Shown one piece after another: positions 46,722-58,503 of a DNA stretch of 64,000 nt (position 1 is the first letter of the stretch; each line of letters begins with the position of its first letter). Source of the DNA: Salminus brasiliensis (taxonomy: Eukaryota; Chordata; Actinopteri; Characiformes; Bryconidae). The notes below the pieces were generated by a model. It worked only from the letters and a program-made list of their open reading frames with translations, had not been told where the DNA came from and searched no databases. Both the position numbers and the translations under genes were made by a program. The stretch covers positions 1,779,636-1,843,635 of the forward strand of contig NC_132901.1 of the NCBI RefSeq assembly GCF_030463535.1, in the 5' to 3' direction.

Positions 46722-48101
46722 ATGAAGACGGCAGATCTGCTCCTGTGCTGTTCCTTTGTGGTCCTGGTCTTGTCCAGTGTCGCCTCCACCCAGGACCTGA
46801 ATACCACAGAGGACCTAAGAAACACCAGCTTCGGCATGCAGTTTCCAAGACACGGCCTCATGCTTCTGCTCTGGTTTGCCGACAACATCGGCATTGATCA
46901 GAACAACGTCATTCAGCCCCTGTATTTCCGTCCGGACCAAGGAGTCTACGGCTTTCATTATTACGCAAACTATGAGTATGATCGACGTACAGGGAGACAC
47001 CTGTTCCCCAACTCTTACAGCACTGTGTACTATTCTTTTGGCAATGTCAATAGCCAACGTGCACAGTTTGAACTTCCTGTTTATGTCACGCAAGATTACC
47101 TCAATTCAGGAGAAAATTTACTCAGTAACATAGACAGGATTGTTATTAGAGTTGAAAGGGAAAATCCACAAAGAGTGCAAGAAGTGTATATTACACAGCA
47201 CTATGAAGATAGAAACCGAGGCAGTGGGTATGACCCGGACAACACCTATAGGGTCAGCACACAACTCCTGAGGCAAGTTCAAAACCTTATCCGACAGAAC
47301 GTCTATGTTCCAGAACTTGTTAACTTGTATCCACGCGCCAGAGGATTAATACCACTCTTGACTCAGGCAGGTTACGACTATAATAATAGGATCGCTCAAT
47401 ATACACAGTCCAGGTTCTGCATACGCAGAGGAACCAACTTATTCCGCAGTATGTGTTCACTCACAGCAGAGCTTGAATGCGAGACCCCCAGTAAGATGAA
47501 GCTGGAAGTGAAATCCACCTCAGACGGATACGCCAAGATCTTATGGAGTGAAGTACCAGAGGAACTAGTGAGAATGAACAGCAAGGCAGGTCTTTACAAA
47601 GACAACCAGTTGCTGAAAGTTTACGACCTGGATCGAAGAACGTTTGGAACCACTGACACTAAGACAGTCCTAAATTCTGGCCTTCAAGTAAAGCTTCTGA
47701 CTACCAACAACGAAGTGATCTGGGTAGGCCGAGAGTTCGACGAGGCCAATGGCGCTCTTCCTACTGAGATCAAAGGTTTTGACGCCAGCCTGCAGCTTTT
47801 CACTAAAGACGGCTACGCCTGCGCTCGACTCTTCATCAGAAAGACCTTCAGTGACTGGAAAACTAGATTTCACAACTCCTGGGTGGGATTCTACAGAAGC
47901 TCACAAGATTCTAATAATGGATACAAAACATTCCAATGGAGTGTGTATTTTAAGATAAACGCTAGTCAGGTTTTGTCTAACGATTACGACATTTACGAAT
48001 ATGAGTCAAACGTGGCAGTTGGGCCTGGAGTACAGGTCCGATTCCTGCTAGACAAAAGCAGCACAAATGAGCGAGCTCGCACTATACCCTGGGTGGCGTA
48101 A
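46722..48101 (+). CDS. Secreted 459-aa protein of unknown family, single coding exon
   Basis: The coding exon starts just after an acceptor (TTTCAG at 46713); ATG at 46722 is followed by a clear signal peptide (MKTADLLLCCSFVVLVLSSV). An upstream in-frame ATG at 46686 lies in the intron. The rest is long, uninterrupted and rich in Tyr, Asn and Arg, with no transmembrane segment. The N-terminal part (residues about 25-230) has LLLWFADN, GFHYYANYEYD and VYVPELVNLYPRARGLIPLL. A short cysteine cluster (FCIRRG, MCSLTAELEC) separates it from a C-terminal part (about 245-459) with GYACARLFIRK and SWVGFYRS. I do not recognise a family. The frame is intact, and an AATAAA near 48193 closes it, so it looks functional. 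It interrupts the BTN-like cluster, yet its first exon resembles those upstream of BTNL-4 and BTNL-5. Confidence 0.88.
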   Translation: MKTADLLLCCSFVVLVLSSVASTQDLNTTEDLRNTSFGMQFPRHGLMLLLWFADNIGIDQNNVIQPLYFRPDQGVYGFHYYANYEYDRRTGRHLFPNSYSTVYYSFGNVNSQRAQFELPVYVTQDYLNSGENLLSNIDRIVIRVERENPQRVQEVYITQHYEDRNRGSGYDPDNTYRVSTQLLRQVQNLIRQNVYVPELVNLYPRARGLIPLLTQAGYDYNNRIAQYTQSRFCIRRGTNLFRSMCSLTAELECETPSKMKLEVKSTSDGYAKILWSEVPEELVRMNSKAGLYKDNQLLKVYDLDRRTFGTTDTKTVLNSGLQVKLLTTNNEVIWVGREFDEANGALPTEIKGFDASLQLFTKDGYACARLFIRKTFSDWKTRFHNSWVGFYRSSQDSNNGYKTFQWSVYFKINASQVLSNDYDIYEYESNVAVGPGVQVRFLLDKSSTNERARTIPWVA

Positions 48102-48384
48102 TCGATCCACCTAAACATGACCAGTTGATGAGAAATGATGGGTTACTGGAAAAATGATGCGTGATGAAGTCAGTAGCTCTCAAAAAATGATTAAATAAAG
48201 AAATTAAGAATCACAGATAAAGATGATCATATACTTATTTTTTGATTCTGGCTGATAGACTACAGGACCTGATGGTAGCATGTATTTGTGCTGTGTTTGA
48301 TTACTTATATCCAAAAGGCCAATCTGTTTTTAAATACTTTCAATGTTACAGGGAATTTTTCCTCTTTTTATTCTGAGTTTGGTT

Positions 48385-48655
48385 CTGCCAATTAACCGAC
48401 CCGTTTGTAGCTCCCCCTTGCACTGGTAATGTTCCCGACACTAGGAGTGTCCCAGGCCTCCTCCGATACATGTAAAGCCAGGCCACGCCTCTTTTCAAAC
48501 TGCCAGGCAGCTGACACACCTGGAGGAAACACTTCTGCCAGGTCCTCCCCCTCACCAGCTAACAGATGCCTGTGCCGGCCAACATCGCTTGACTCCGGCC
48601 GCTGATGGCAAAGCGGCATGGCTCGGGGTTCAGGCTGGCGATCCCCAGTATTAGG
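48385..48655. repeat. tRNA-like interspersed repeat
   Basis: CTTGACTCCGGCCGCTGATG near 48588, as near 8010 and 10675, preceded by GGTAATGTTCCCGAC and CTGACACACCTGG blocks. SINE-like. Confidence 0.5.
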
Positions 48656-48659
48656 CGTC

Positions 48660-49650
48660 GGCAGTCATTTCTGTAAAACATTGTAAAAATAACGGCAGGT
48701 TATATTAATCCAATGTGAATCAACACCATGTAAAACTAATTCAAATTTTGCTAGTACGGGTATCCCAAAGAGTATCGCCTGGAGGTTAAAAAACATTAGC
48801 TAGCATGGGAATCATAAGGATTAATTAATGGCTTAGAGGTTGGTCTTACTTTAAGGTAAAACTTTATTTAGCTTCAGCTGCTTTTAGTGCTCTTTCTCAC
48901 TTAGGGTGCTGGAAATCACTCATAAAATCTGTTGTATTTCTTTTTTTGCAACTTTTTAATTGTAATTTTTAAATTGTTATTCTTGCAAAAGCCTTTCTGA
49001 GGTGTTAGATCTCAGTATTAAAGCTTTTATTTTTCTTCATGTCTTTGCCTTTTTTCTATGTTTATTTTAAAGCACTTTGAATACCCACTGTGTATAAAAG
49101 ATGCTATACAAATAAATTTGCTTTAAAAAAAAATCATATATAATAAACTCAAATTCAAATCAAATGTATTTGGTCTCTGATATATTTCTTATTTCATCAA
49201 ATATGACATAAAAGGTGCTCTTACAAACATCACAGCTGTAATTAGGTAAAATAATCCTTGTTGTTGCTTACCAACCAGCGATCAGCAGAATCAGGACATG
49301 TAGGATGTGGCAGAATCTCATGATTTTAGATATTCAGGGGGAAAAAAAACAAATACATACTAACAATACATATATTAGTGCATCTCAAAAAAATCAAAAG
49401 ATATTGTGAAAAAAACATTCTTAATTATAATTTCATTCATTCTAGTTTTTAAATATTTTATATTTATATACATTAAATATTTCATTTACATATTAATGTA
49501 TTAGTACCTGATATTAATTTGCTATATTATATTAATTAATTTAAAACTGAAACAATACAATGTAATCATTATAAAATACATGACAGTTTACCTTTTGATT
49601 GAAGGTTTTATGAATACAAATGATTTTTCCCACCATATTCCATCTTAAAG
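48660..49650. other. Intergenic AT-rich DNA
   Basis: No gene recognised. Short TTAAT/TATAT-rich stretches only. Confidence 0.5.
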
Positions 49651-49654
49651 GTGA

Positions 49655-49743
49655 TAAAGGTGATAAAGGTGCACGTATTCGTCACTGTACAGTGTGGACT
49701 GTACAGCGAAATGTGTCCTCCGCATTTAACCCATCTGGTAGTG

Positions 49744-49793
<50 letters not shown>

Positions 49794-49980
49794 TTAGGGG
49801 CAGTGAGTACACACACACACCCAGAGCGGTGGGCAGCCAACTCCAGCGCCCGGGGAGCAGAGAGGGTAAAGGGCCTTGCTCAAGGGCCCAACAGTGGCAG
49901 CTTGCCGAGCCCGGGAATCGAACCCACAACCCTGTTATCGATATCCCGGCGCTCTAACCGCTGAGCCACCACTGCCCCAT
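49655..49980. repeat. Interspersed repeat with tRNA-like end and (CA)n
   Basis: GCACGTATTCGTCACTGTAC at the start, (AC)n at 49746-49790, GGGAATCGAACCCACAACC and CGCTGAGCCACCACTGCCCC at the end. A familiar teleost repeat layout with a tRNA-like B-box. Confidence 0.75.
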
Positions 49981-50419
49981 CTTGCAATGAATGCCATAAA
50001 GGCGGATGTAGTGGCACTCTTCCGTCAGCAGAAACTCAAACAGGTCATGGCAGATTCGTAATCCTAGAGGAAAATAAGGGTCTCTTTCTAGTTGTGATCA
50101 GATAATACCAGACTAACACACCCATGTGTTGCACCTGAAGGTTCTCCACAAGGGAGCGCTATTAGCACATAAACATCTTTTTGTTGCTGTCATGCCCAAA
50201 CCTAGTACCTGGAAAGTGGCACCTTCACCTTTAGAACAAGCAGAAATCTCAGAAAATTGGTCCGTTCATCATGAAATTTGGATCATTTTTGAAAAAATTA
50301 AAGTCAACAATAGAAAATTATACATATGAGCAAGACTAATAAAACCTTGGATTTACCCCGCCCCTGTTACCTTTATATAGTTGTATACCTTATGGATAGT
50401 TGTTTTCTTTATATTGTAT

Positions 50420-50803
50420 CAGAATTTCATGATGAATGGACAAATAGAAATGCTCCAAAATGACCTGCAATTAAATCCTTTTCCATTGACTTCCACTTAA
50501 AGCTAAGAAGGTTTTTGTTAGCTAAGAAGTTGCTGTTTATTATTGGAGATGGGAAAACGGCAGACAGAAATGTGGAAAATCCAGAATTTCGCCCTCACCT
50601 TGGCATCTGCCATCTGTCCGAGTTTTCCCCTTTCTGGTGTTTCCAGTTGTAGCTGTAGCTGGCTCTCACTCCTCAACCCTGCAGCCCTGCTCCAGTGTTG
50701 GAGAGCAGCGTCGGAACAGTGCAGACGGACTGAAGCGACCCAGGATCGTCCTGAAGCTCTTCAGGACCGCTCTGCACCTTCTACACTAAGCTGCCACATA
50801 AAG
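50420..50803 (+). promoter_or_regulatory. Second copy of the promoter/first-exon block, upstream of BTNL-4
   Basis: ATGAATGGACAAATAGAAATGC near 50433, GGTGTTTCCAGTTGTAGC near 50637, then exon-like CTGGCTCTCACTCCTCAACC to CTGCCACATAAAG at 50803 with donor GTAAGCTGTGATTG. Nearly the same as the first exon of the 459-aa gene. The next acceptor downstream that leads to a start codon is CAACAG/ATATG of BTNL-4 at about 51918, so it is probably the BTNL-4 first exon. Confidence 0.7.
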
Positions 50804-50965
50804 GTAAGCTGTGATTGTACTCTGCGCCTGCTGTAGGAGAAACTCCAAAAGGCTGCTGGACACTCAGCAGACACCACAGCAATGCACCATCTTATGTATT
50901 GATAATTATCTGATTATAATGATCCAGTTCTTTGTAATTATGATTGTTTTTAAAGGGGAACCCTG

Positions 50966-51330
50966 TTGTTTGTTGTTGTTAACAAAGTGAAAGTGAAACT
51001 GACTCACGTACAGGTGCACTGTAAACAGCATAAGCTCCAGTTTCAAACTGAAGAACCTCCAGAAGTTCCTCCAGGATCTTACACTGTTAAAAGTGTATTC
51101 CAGTGGAGGGAGAGGAGTCGAGGTGTCAAGCAGGGATCAAGAAAACAGTGGGGATGAGCCCAGTGAGGATCAGTACAGTGGGGATCACCTAAGTGATGAT
51201 CAGAACAGTGGGGATCAGCCTAGTGAGGATCAGAACAGTGGGAATCAGCCCAGTGATGATCAGTACAGTGGGGGATCACCCCAGTGATGATCAGTACAGT
51301 GGGGATCAGCCCAGTGAAAAGCCATGATCT
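50966..51330 (+). repeat. 30-bp minisatellite (about six units) in an open frame
   Basis: From about 51150 a 30-bp unit (ATCAGTACAGTGGGGATCAG then CCCAGTGATG) repeats about six times. On the plus strand the repeat encodes a ten-residue acidic unit of the type DQxSGDxPSxD, until an extra G near 51270 shifts the frame. The preceding 180 bp (50966-51150) is also open and codes for a basic segment including EEPPEVPPGSYTVKSVFQW. No splice signals tie it to BTNL-4. It could be a decayed exon or chance. Confidence 0.6.
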
Positions 51331-51920
51331 GATCCAGGCCGTGAGTTTTTGTGATCCATTACACCAATAGGCAATAAGTGAAGACGTGTTTCTCAAAGCT
51401 AAAAGATGATTTCCCCAAAGACAGCAGAATTCCAGCCACGAAGTTTGTGTGGAAGAGCCACATTCCAGAGCTCAGATGTGGGAACAGCAGAGTCCATTAA
51501 CGTGAACCAGCTGGTGTGTCGACTTTGCCTACAAATAGTAGTTTTATTTGATTCATGTTTTATTTATTTACAATATTTAAATATCATTTTAATGTTGATT
51601 TCATAAATGAATATATTTAATTGACAAGTTTGTAATCGTGAGGTTTTCATTACATTTTCTGAACTAATATTTAAATATTGATCAAATTTCTCATTTATTT
51701 CCATTTATTTTCCCAGCCCACACCTTTACCAACTCATTTACATATCCCCACCTATAGTCCCCTACACTAATCTAGCTCCGCCCACTCACAATCCAGCTCT
51801 CAGCAATGTTTCAGCTCTTTTAGTTACTCCATCCAAGTGTTCGCAAACTTGTTGCTTGATTAAGAAGGCAACATGGCGAAAGCTGCACATACTAACTCAT
51901 ACGGCTTTCCACCAACAGAT

Positions 51921-53835
51921 ATGCTTCTTCTACTGATGATCTTTGATCTTCTTGGATGTTGCAGTGCAGGTAATTCACTTGCACCAGCCCAGGACAGTCT
52001 GCCAAGTCCTAAAACCTTTAAAACTATCAATGTTTTAAACACAATCTGTCCCTTTTAGCCCTCTTCTCTTTGGAGGTTCCTGGTGGATCCTTGTTAGCTT
52101 CTAGAGGCTCCTCTGTTCTACTGCCATGTGGAGCTTCCCCTTCTCTGAATGTCAAGAGCTATGAAGTGCGCTGGCATAGACCCAATAGAAAGGACAACCC
52201 AATTCTACTGTACAAGGATCTAAAGGTCCAGGAGAACGCAGGAGAGCCTCGGTACAGAGGCAGGGTGTCTCTGGTTGGGGATCTGCAGAAGGGGAACGTC
52301 TCTCTGAAGTTGGAGAACCTTACACTAGCAGATGGAGGAGAATATGTGTGCTACGTTAAGAGCATCCAATGGTATGACAGTGCTAGCGTGAACCTAAATA
52401 TTACAGGTGGGAATTTAACTTGCTTGATTTTTTTGTTTACCTTATTTCATTTAATATGTAAACATGTTTGTTTACTTTCCTGAATGAGCCCATATTGTGT
52501 TTTTAACTCTAGTGGTTGGGTTGTCTCCTCTCCTCTCGATTGCTGAAGCTGGAGATGAGCTAAATGTCACATGTGAATCAGATGGATGGTCACCAGAGCC
52601 CACCCTCACCTGGAGAGACAAGAGAGGAAGAAAGCTCATTAACAGTGCTGTTCACTACGAAACAGGTTCGTAAATAAAAAATATAATAAAATGGACAAAA
52701 GTATTGGGACACCTGCTCATTCATTGGTTGTTCTGAAATCAAGAGAGTTGATCTTGAATGTTAGTGAGATCAGGATGTTGGATGAATGGTCACCATCCCA
52801 CCTCATCCCAAACTTATCAACTCACCCCATTCAAAAGTATTGGATGTGCTCCACCACCACCACCATCATTCCAGAGAACACAGTTCTTCCACTGCTCCAC
52901 AGCTCAATGCAATGGGTGCAACTTAAATTAGATAAAAGCATTTATTAGATGGGGTGTCCACAAACATTTGCCAAACCATTCTCAACCATCACTGTTGAGA
53001 ATCAGATGAGTTAAACCAGATTCTTCTTCTCTCTTCTTTCTCAGACTCTGAAGGGTTGGTGAGAGTGAGATCTTGGCTGAAGTTCTCTCCCTCTGAGTCA
53101 GAGTGGCTCTCCTGCTCTGTGGAGATGACAGAAGGACGAGTGCTACCACTACCACTCAAACCTGCCCCTGCTGCGGGTAAGATCTGAATGCTCCACACAC
53201 AATCCAATGAACACCTAAATATCCTTGGTTGTCAGATAAATCAGGAATCTACTTACATTCTACCAGGATGGAAAAAAGCCTTCCTCGTCTCTCTGGTAGT
53301 CACTCTGCTGGTGTTAACTGTAATGGCCCTCCTCATCGTCCCCAAGACCAAAGGTAGGGAATGTTCAGTTATCAGTGGAATCTGATTACAAGCCAAACCT
53401 GAAATGTTTGTAATGTTGGAAATCTTCTGAAATACAGGCCACACTTTCCCAAAAGAACAGGAGACCGCATTAGCAGGTGAGATTCAGCATAATGCTGTGA
53501 ATTATTTACATTTACAGCGTTTAGCAGACGCTCTTCTCCAGAACGACTTACAGAAGAGCTCACTGTTTACTCAAGAAAAACCTCAGCTAATTTAAATAGA
53601 CAAAAAATTCAAAGATCCTCTAAGTTTAGACTCTACTAAACACAAGTCAGTAAGGTGACCACTCTGCTATTCGCCCAAGTCCTCTCAGAAGAAGAGGGTC
53701 TTCAGTCTGGGTTTGAGGACAGTGAGTGTTGGACTCTGCTGTTCGGACACCCAGGGGAAGTTCGTTCCACCACTTCGGTGCAGGACAGTAAAAAGTCTGG
53801 ACGCTCGTCTTCCGTGGATCAAATTCTCAGGATTC

Positions 53836-53910
<75 letters not shown>

Positions 53911-54954
53911 AATTAAATACATTCATTAATTTTAATTACTTCAAATAAATTAATGAAATTTCATACAGGATCTACATGGCATTGACATTTTCTTTTTTTT
54001 TCTTTGTGGTCATTTAGGTGAGGAAGCAAATCCTTTGAGTGAGTATTTGTTCATGTTCTCAACCCTTCTTCATAGCCTCATTACTCCAGATGGTAATGTG
54101 ATGCAATGGAAAGGGCGGGGCTCTACAGATTTAGGAAATTAACCGTATTTCTTTTCAGTATTTTCACAAAGACATTAATCATTAATAGAAACATCAAATT
54201 TGATGCACCAATGCGTTCATAACCCTGTTCATGCTGGGTTTTGTCATTGGAGTGTCATTATTTTTTATCCCAAATTGAGTTTTGTTTCTGACATTTTTGT
54301 TTTCAGGTGTGACGCCAGCTCCTGATTCCTTTACGAATATCTTATTCTTTCTTTTTTATATTAAACAGTTGCAGGAACCAGTACAGAGAAAGACAAACCA
54401 GGTAAATTTCTATCTGCTTTCGCAAAACTTAAAAATTGATTGATGAGGAAAGACTAGTCTCACTTTTACACTTTTTTGTACTTTGTAAAAATCATCTCAG
54501 TGAATAAATTCAAAGAAACAAATGGTATTGTAAAGGAGAGATCAGTATTTCATCAGGCCCAGTTTCTGCTGTGAAACCAACTCCTGAAACAACAGCTGGA
54601 GTCCCTCTAATCTCAGGGAACACCATTAAACTCACACATAGTTATTATTAGAGATGAATACACCTAAACACTTAAATTACCATCTAATCCCATCATGCAC
54701 TTGCAAAGTCTTCAGGCTAAATATGTGTCAAATAACTAAAAAATGCAGATCTCATTCTTACTCTCTAAATCTGAAATGTCATGAAATGTCCTCCCCATGT
54801 TAGGTTGTGACCATCATTTAATTTGTTCCATATACAACAACAATAATTATTTAGTGTACACTAATATGACAAGAATACCCACAGGGTCTGACATGGTACG
54901 CACAGCAAAGTCACTCAACAGCAATGACCTAAACAAATATACTTACTATGGTCA

Positions 54955-55027
<73 letters not shown>

Positions 55028-56275
55028 CTTTAAAATGTTCATCTTTAATCTCCTCCAGTTAAACCCAGTTTATCTCACATATTGAATTCCACTTAAATTA
55101 TTCCTTTTGATTGACTTAATTCTTGCTTTTTTTAATTAAACATTTTAAAAATATTGAATTTATGATATTTAATCAATTAACTGTTGTTTTTATTTAAACA
55201 GTTTGGGAAAAAATTGACAAAGAAACGAACACAGAAAAAGAAGTTCCAGGTAAATTTGAACATAGTAGGATATACAGTCACGTCAGATCAAAAATTCAGA
55301 ATTTGCACTAAATCCTTTTTTTCTTTTGCAGATTGGGAAAAGATGACTGGATGCAAAGGTGAAATTTGTGGAATTTACTATACCTACCACAAATACTACT
55401 TAATATATAACAGAAAAAATTAATCCCATACTAAAATTCAAAGAATAACACCTGACTTCAGAATTAAAACACAGTATTAACTTTTTTGCTTTCCTGCAAA
55501 AACTCTTTTTGATGGTTTTCACTTTCTGATGTAATCTAAATCTGCTTAATATTATATAATATTTATATGAAATATCAAAGTTGATTCTGCATAGCTATAA
55601 TCCTAACTATAATGCTTTTTCAGAATCCATCTTAATTTATTGATATAACTTGGTCAATTTTTTGCAGTTGCTATCAGACCAGATGCTTCAACTGCAACTT
55701 TCCTGGAGGTCGGAAAGAAAAAGTCAAGAGTGACGTGTAAATCAGACGTCCGTGAGAAGACAGGGTTTGTTCATGTCCTGTGTGAAGAGAGAATCCGCTC
55801 AGGACAGTATTACTGGGAGATAACTGCACTTACAGAACCGTATAATACTAAAAAGCCAGGAGATAAATATGAATGTCCATCATCCTGGTCTGTTGGAGTA
55901 ACCAGTGAAGCAGCTGAGAAGAAGAGCAGAGTTCCTCTAAATCCACAATACGGCTACTGGGTTCTTCACTACGATAAAGAGAGAGGGTACTACGTTAATG
56001 ATCCCTCTTCTGAAAACCTGACTCCGGTTCTAGTGAGAGATCGGTTCTCTAAGCTGGGAGTGTTTCTAGACTGTGAGAAGAACAAGCTCTCTTTTTACGA
56101 CTGTGATAAAAAGTCCCATCTCTACACCTTCTATAACGTAGACTCTACAGAACCACTGATTCCAGTTTTAAGTCCTGGAGAGAAACTTCAACACACACTC
56201 GGAATATGTCAAGAAAAGTGTGTGAACTGTGATGAACTTTATAGACAACCTGATAGAACTGCTGATAGTCTTTAA
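51921..56275 (+). CDS. Butyrophilin-like receptor BTNL-4 (IgV-IgC-TM-B30.2), complete
   Basis: Exons: 51921-51969 signal peptide ([16 protein letters not shown]); 52059-52406 IgV; 52513-52665 and 53045-53176 C-type Ig halves; 53267-53353 transmembrane; 53438-53476, 54018-54038, 54369-54401, 55202-55249, 55332-55358 short cytoplasmic exons; 55668-56275 PRY-SPRY. Total 1545 nt (514 aa), in frame. A longer in-frame start at 51873 exists, but the acceptor-like CAACAG before 51919 and the matching layout in BTNL-5 favour 51921. IgV has VLLPCG, VRWHR and GGEYVCYV; the C half has [10 protein letters not shown] and EWLSCSV. The B30.2 exon is almost identical to that of BTNL-3 but ends in a different, longer tail ([10 protein letters not shown]). 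Introns hold a MITE, a SINE-like repeat and two long TA tracts. Confidence 0.9.
52690..52972. mobile_element. MITE copy in a BTNL-4 intron
   Basis: Begins GGACAAAAGTATTGGGACAC and ends GGGTGTCCACAAACATTTGC, with shortened interior. It splits the two C-type Ig exons. Confidence 0.85.
53505..53830. repeat. Interspersed teleost-type repeat in a BTNL-4 intron
   Basis: TTTAGCAGACGCTCTTCTCC at the start and GGGGAAGTTCGTTCCACCAC near 53755. Start motif shared with 7440-7680. Confidence 0.7.
53838..53908. repeat. (TA)n microsatellite, about 70 bp
   Basis: Uninterrupted TA dinucleotides directly following the 53505 repeat. Confidence 0.95.
54957..55023. repeat. (TA)n microsatellite, about 66 bp
   Basis: Uninterrupted TA dinucleotides in a BTNL-4 intron. 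Confidence 0.95.
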
Positions 56276-58080
56276 AAAAAGTATGAAATAGCCTATATAT
56301 TATTTTCATACCCAACGGCACATGAACAGTTGGCTCCAATCTCCTCAACCTGCTCAGAACCAGACAAATAATCCACAAAAAGTTCTGAATTCCAAAAATC
56401 ACCTCGATTAATTGCGTTAGATAGTTGGACTTACTTGATTGGTTTATTGCAGACAGCTGAAAAAAAAAATGTTTACATTTTGCCAATGAACCTCATTTGC
56501 AGTGGGGGTTAAATCATTTGAGCTGCAACTGTAAATACTCAAGAAATAATAAAAAAAAATAATAAATACATTTTATGGTACCTTAGTTTCTTTACATTTG
56601 TGAAATCCAGGTTCTAGGAGCACATTTCTTTTCTATATTATTATTAATGACCCCCAGCAGCACTTTATATATTTATATATAAAATATAGTATATATATAT
56701 ATATATATATATTTTATTTTAGTCGTTGAACATCAAATAATTCCATAGAAGTAACGACTTAATTTGGTTGGTACATCGTAGTGGGTAAGAGCACTGCTTG
56801 TAAGAGTCCTCCTGACTCCTAACTCTACATTCTTCCACCTGTGTAATATGACTCACATGTACTCTGCATGAGAGCATCAGAAGAATGCTGTAAAAATACA
56901 CTTCTACGTTAAAATCTCGGAGGAACGAGAAAATGTTCATGCTGCGACATGGGGACTGTAAGAGGGCATGTGTGTGTCAACAAAGAAAAGATTCTGATAG
57001 GCAGATTGACTTACTGGGAATGTAGCCACAAACCAGACGTGCAATGTGGGACATTCCTCAGTCAGGGTACAGTCATCTTGTGCTCAGGGTACATCATGTT
57101 TGGGAAAATGATGTCCCGAGATCAGGTTTGTTATTGGAAACAGAATAGTTGGGTCTATTTGGCCGCCCTGACATAAGCGCCACAAACTGAAACGATGGCC
57201 TAGTTTACCTATATGAAAGCACCAGTCCTGACTCCCCTACCTCCAGGCTCCAGGTTTGGAAATAAGCCAGTTTTGAGCTCCTGAAGTTCATTCCTATCTG
57301 ACGATGAATCTGTAAACGCTCTGAGCTTTCAGAGTCAAACCGGTTCTGCTGCGTCTCCTTTATCTCTCCAATCTAACTACATCACTTAGCAGACAGCAGT
57401 CAGGGGTTGCATTTGGAGAATAACAGTGATCCAGGATGTTCCCAGTAACAACAAACACAACATCGGGATGCCAGAATTTGTGTTAACTTCTCTATTGTAT
57501 CTCTACAACAGTTTTTTTTTTACTGTTTCTGTGTTTTATAAGCATTCACACTCAATGCTAACACTAATGCTGACACTAGAGTCTGTCTTTTTGCCACTCT
57601 GTAGCTACCTACAGGCTGCTACCTGTGTGTTTTTCCGTACCTGTCTCAAACTCATGGAGGAAGAAGAGTAAAGACTTTTAACGCCATTATCCAGATACAC
57701 ATTTCAAGAGTACATCACTCTGCCCAGTATGAGGAGTATCAGAACACAGCAGAGCTAGCAAACATCACTAACCACACAGATCAGGAAACTGCAGACCACA
57801 TTTAAGTTAAGTGATGGTGCTACATAAGCAGCACTTTTCGGCTGTGTTTCCACCCTGAGCTCCACAGTGCAGCTCTGTACGGGAATTCACGGATCTCTGA
57901 GCTGGTGCTGAGAGATCCACAGTGTTTTAAATGGCGGTTTTATCTTGAAAGACAATCACTGAACATTACAGAAGCGCTGCAGGATGATGTGCTACCAAGT
58001 CTGCCTGGAAAGGTTAATGCGCCAATGTGGAATCCAGATCTGCAATTTTTCTCCATGGTTTGGACCCTTTAGCTGCTTCT
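56276..58080. other. Intergenic, BTNL-4 to BTNL-5
   Basis: 3' flank of BTNL-4 with AATAAT-rich stretches near 56545 and a short TA tract near 56690. No exon or known repeat stands out at 56720-58080. Confidence 0.5.
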
Positions 58081-58089
58081 GTACCCTGT

Positions 58090-58503
58090 GTAAATGATTC
58101 TGGATGAATGGACCAATAAAAATGCTTTAAATTACTTGGAATAAACTCTTATTTTACATTGACCTCCATTCAAAGTTAAGAGTTGATTTTATCACAGTTT
58201 TGGAGATAGAGGTTTTTCATTGGACAGTGATGATATACTGTACGTATAATAACTTACCAAATATCTTTTCTTGGGGGTCCTGGAGGCTGGAAGCAGCATC
58301 ATTTCACCCTGAGCACCTGCCCTCTGTTGTTTCCTCACGCACTACTTCCTGGTGTTTCCAGTTGTGGCTGTGGATGAGAGAAAGAACACAGCAGCTCTAG
58401 ATCTCACTCCTAAAAACCTCACTCCTGCTCCAGACTCGCCAAGCTTTTAAGGTGTGGACTGACTGAAGCAACCTAGGATCTTGGTCCTACAGGGCAAGAC
58501 AAG
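58090..58503 (+). promoter_or_regulatory. Third copy of the promoter/first-exon block, upstream of BTNL-5
   Basis: ATGAATGGACCAATAAAAATGC near 58103, TGTTTCCTCACGCACTAC and GGTGTTTCCAGTTGTGGC near 58325-58370, then TCTCACTCCTAAAAACCTCACTC-like exon sequence (in part) with GACTGACTGAAG and donor AAG/GTAAGCTAAT at 58503. More diverged than the other two. The next start-codon exon has acceptor CAGCAG/ATATG (59755), so it is the likely BTNL-5 first exon. Confidence 0.65.

Noticed and set aside
46694-47873. Several overlapping open frames within the 459-aa gene
   Set aside because: Shadows on other frames of one long, intact coding exon.
54530-54630. Possible extra small exon after ATTTCATCAG in BTNL-4
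   Set aside because: The acceptor looks usable but no GT donor follows in a matching phase.
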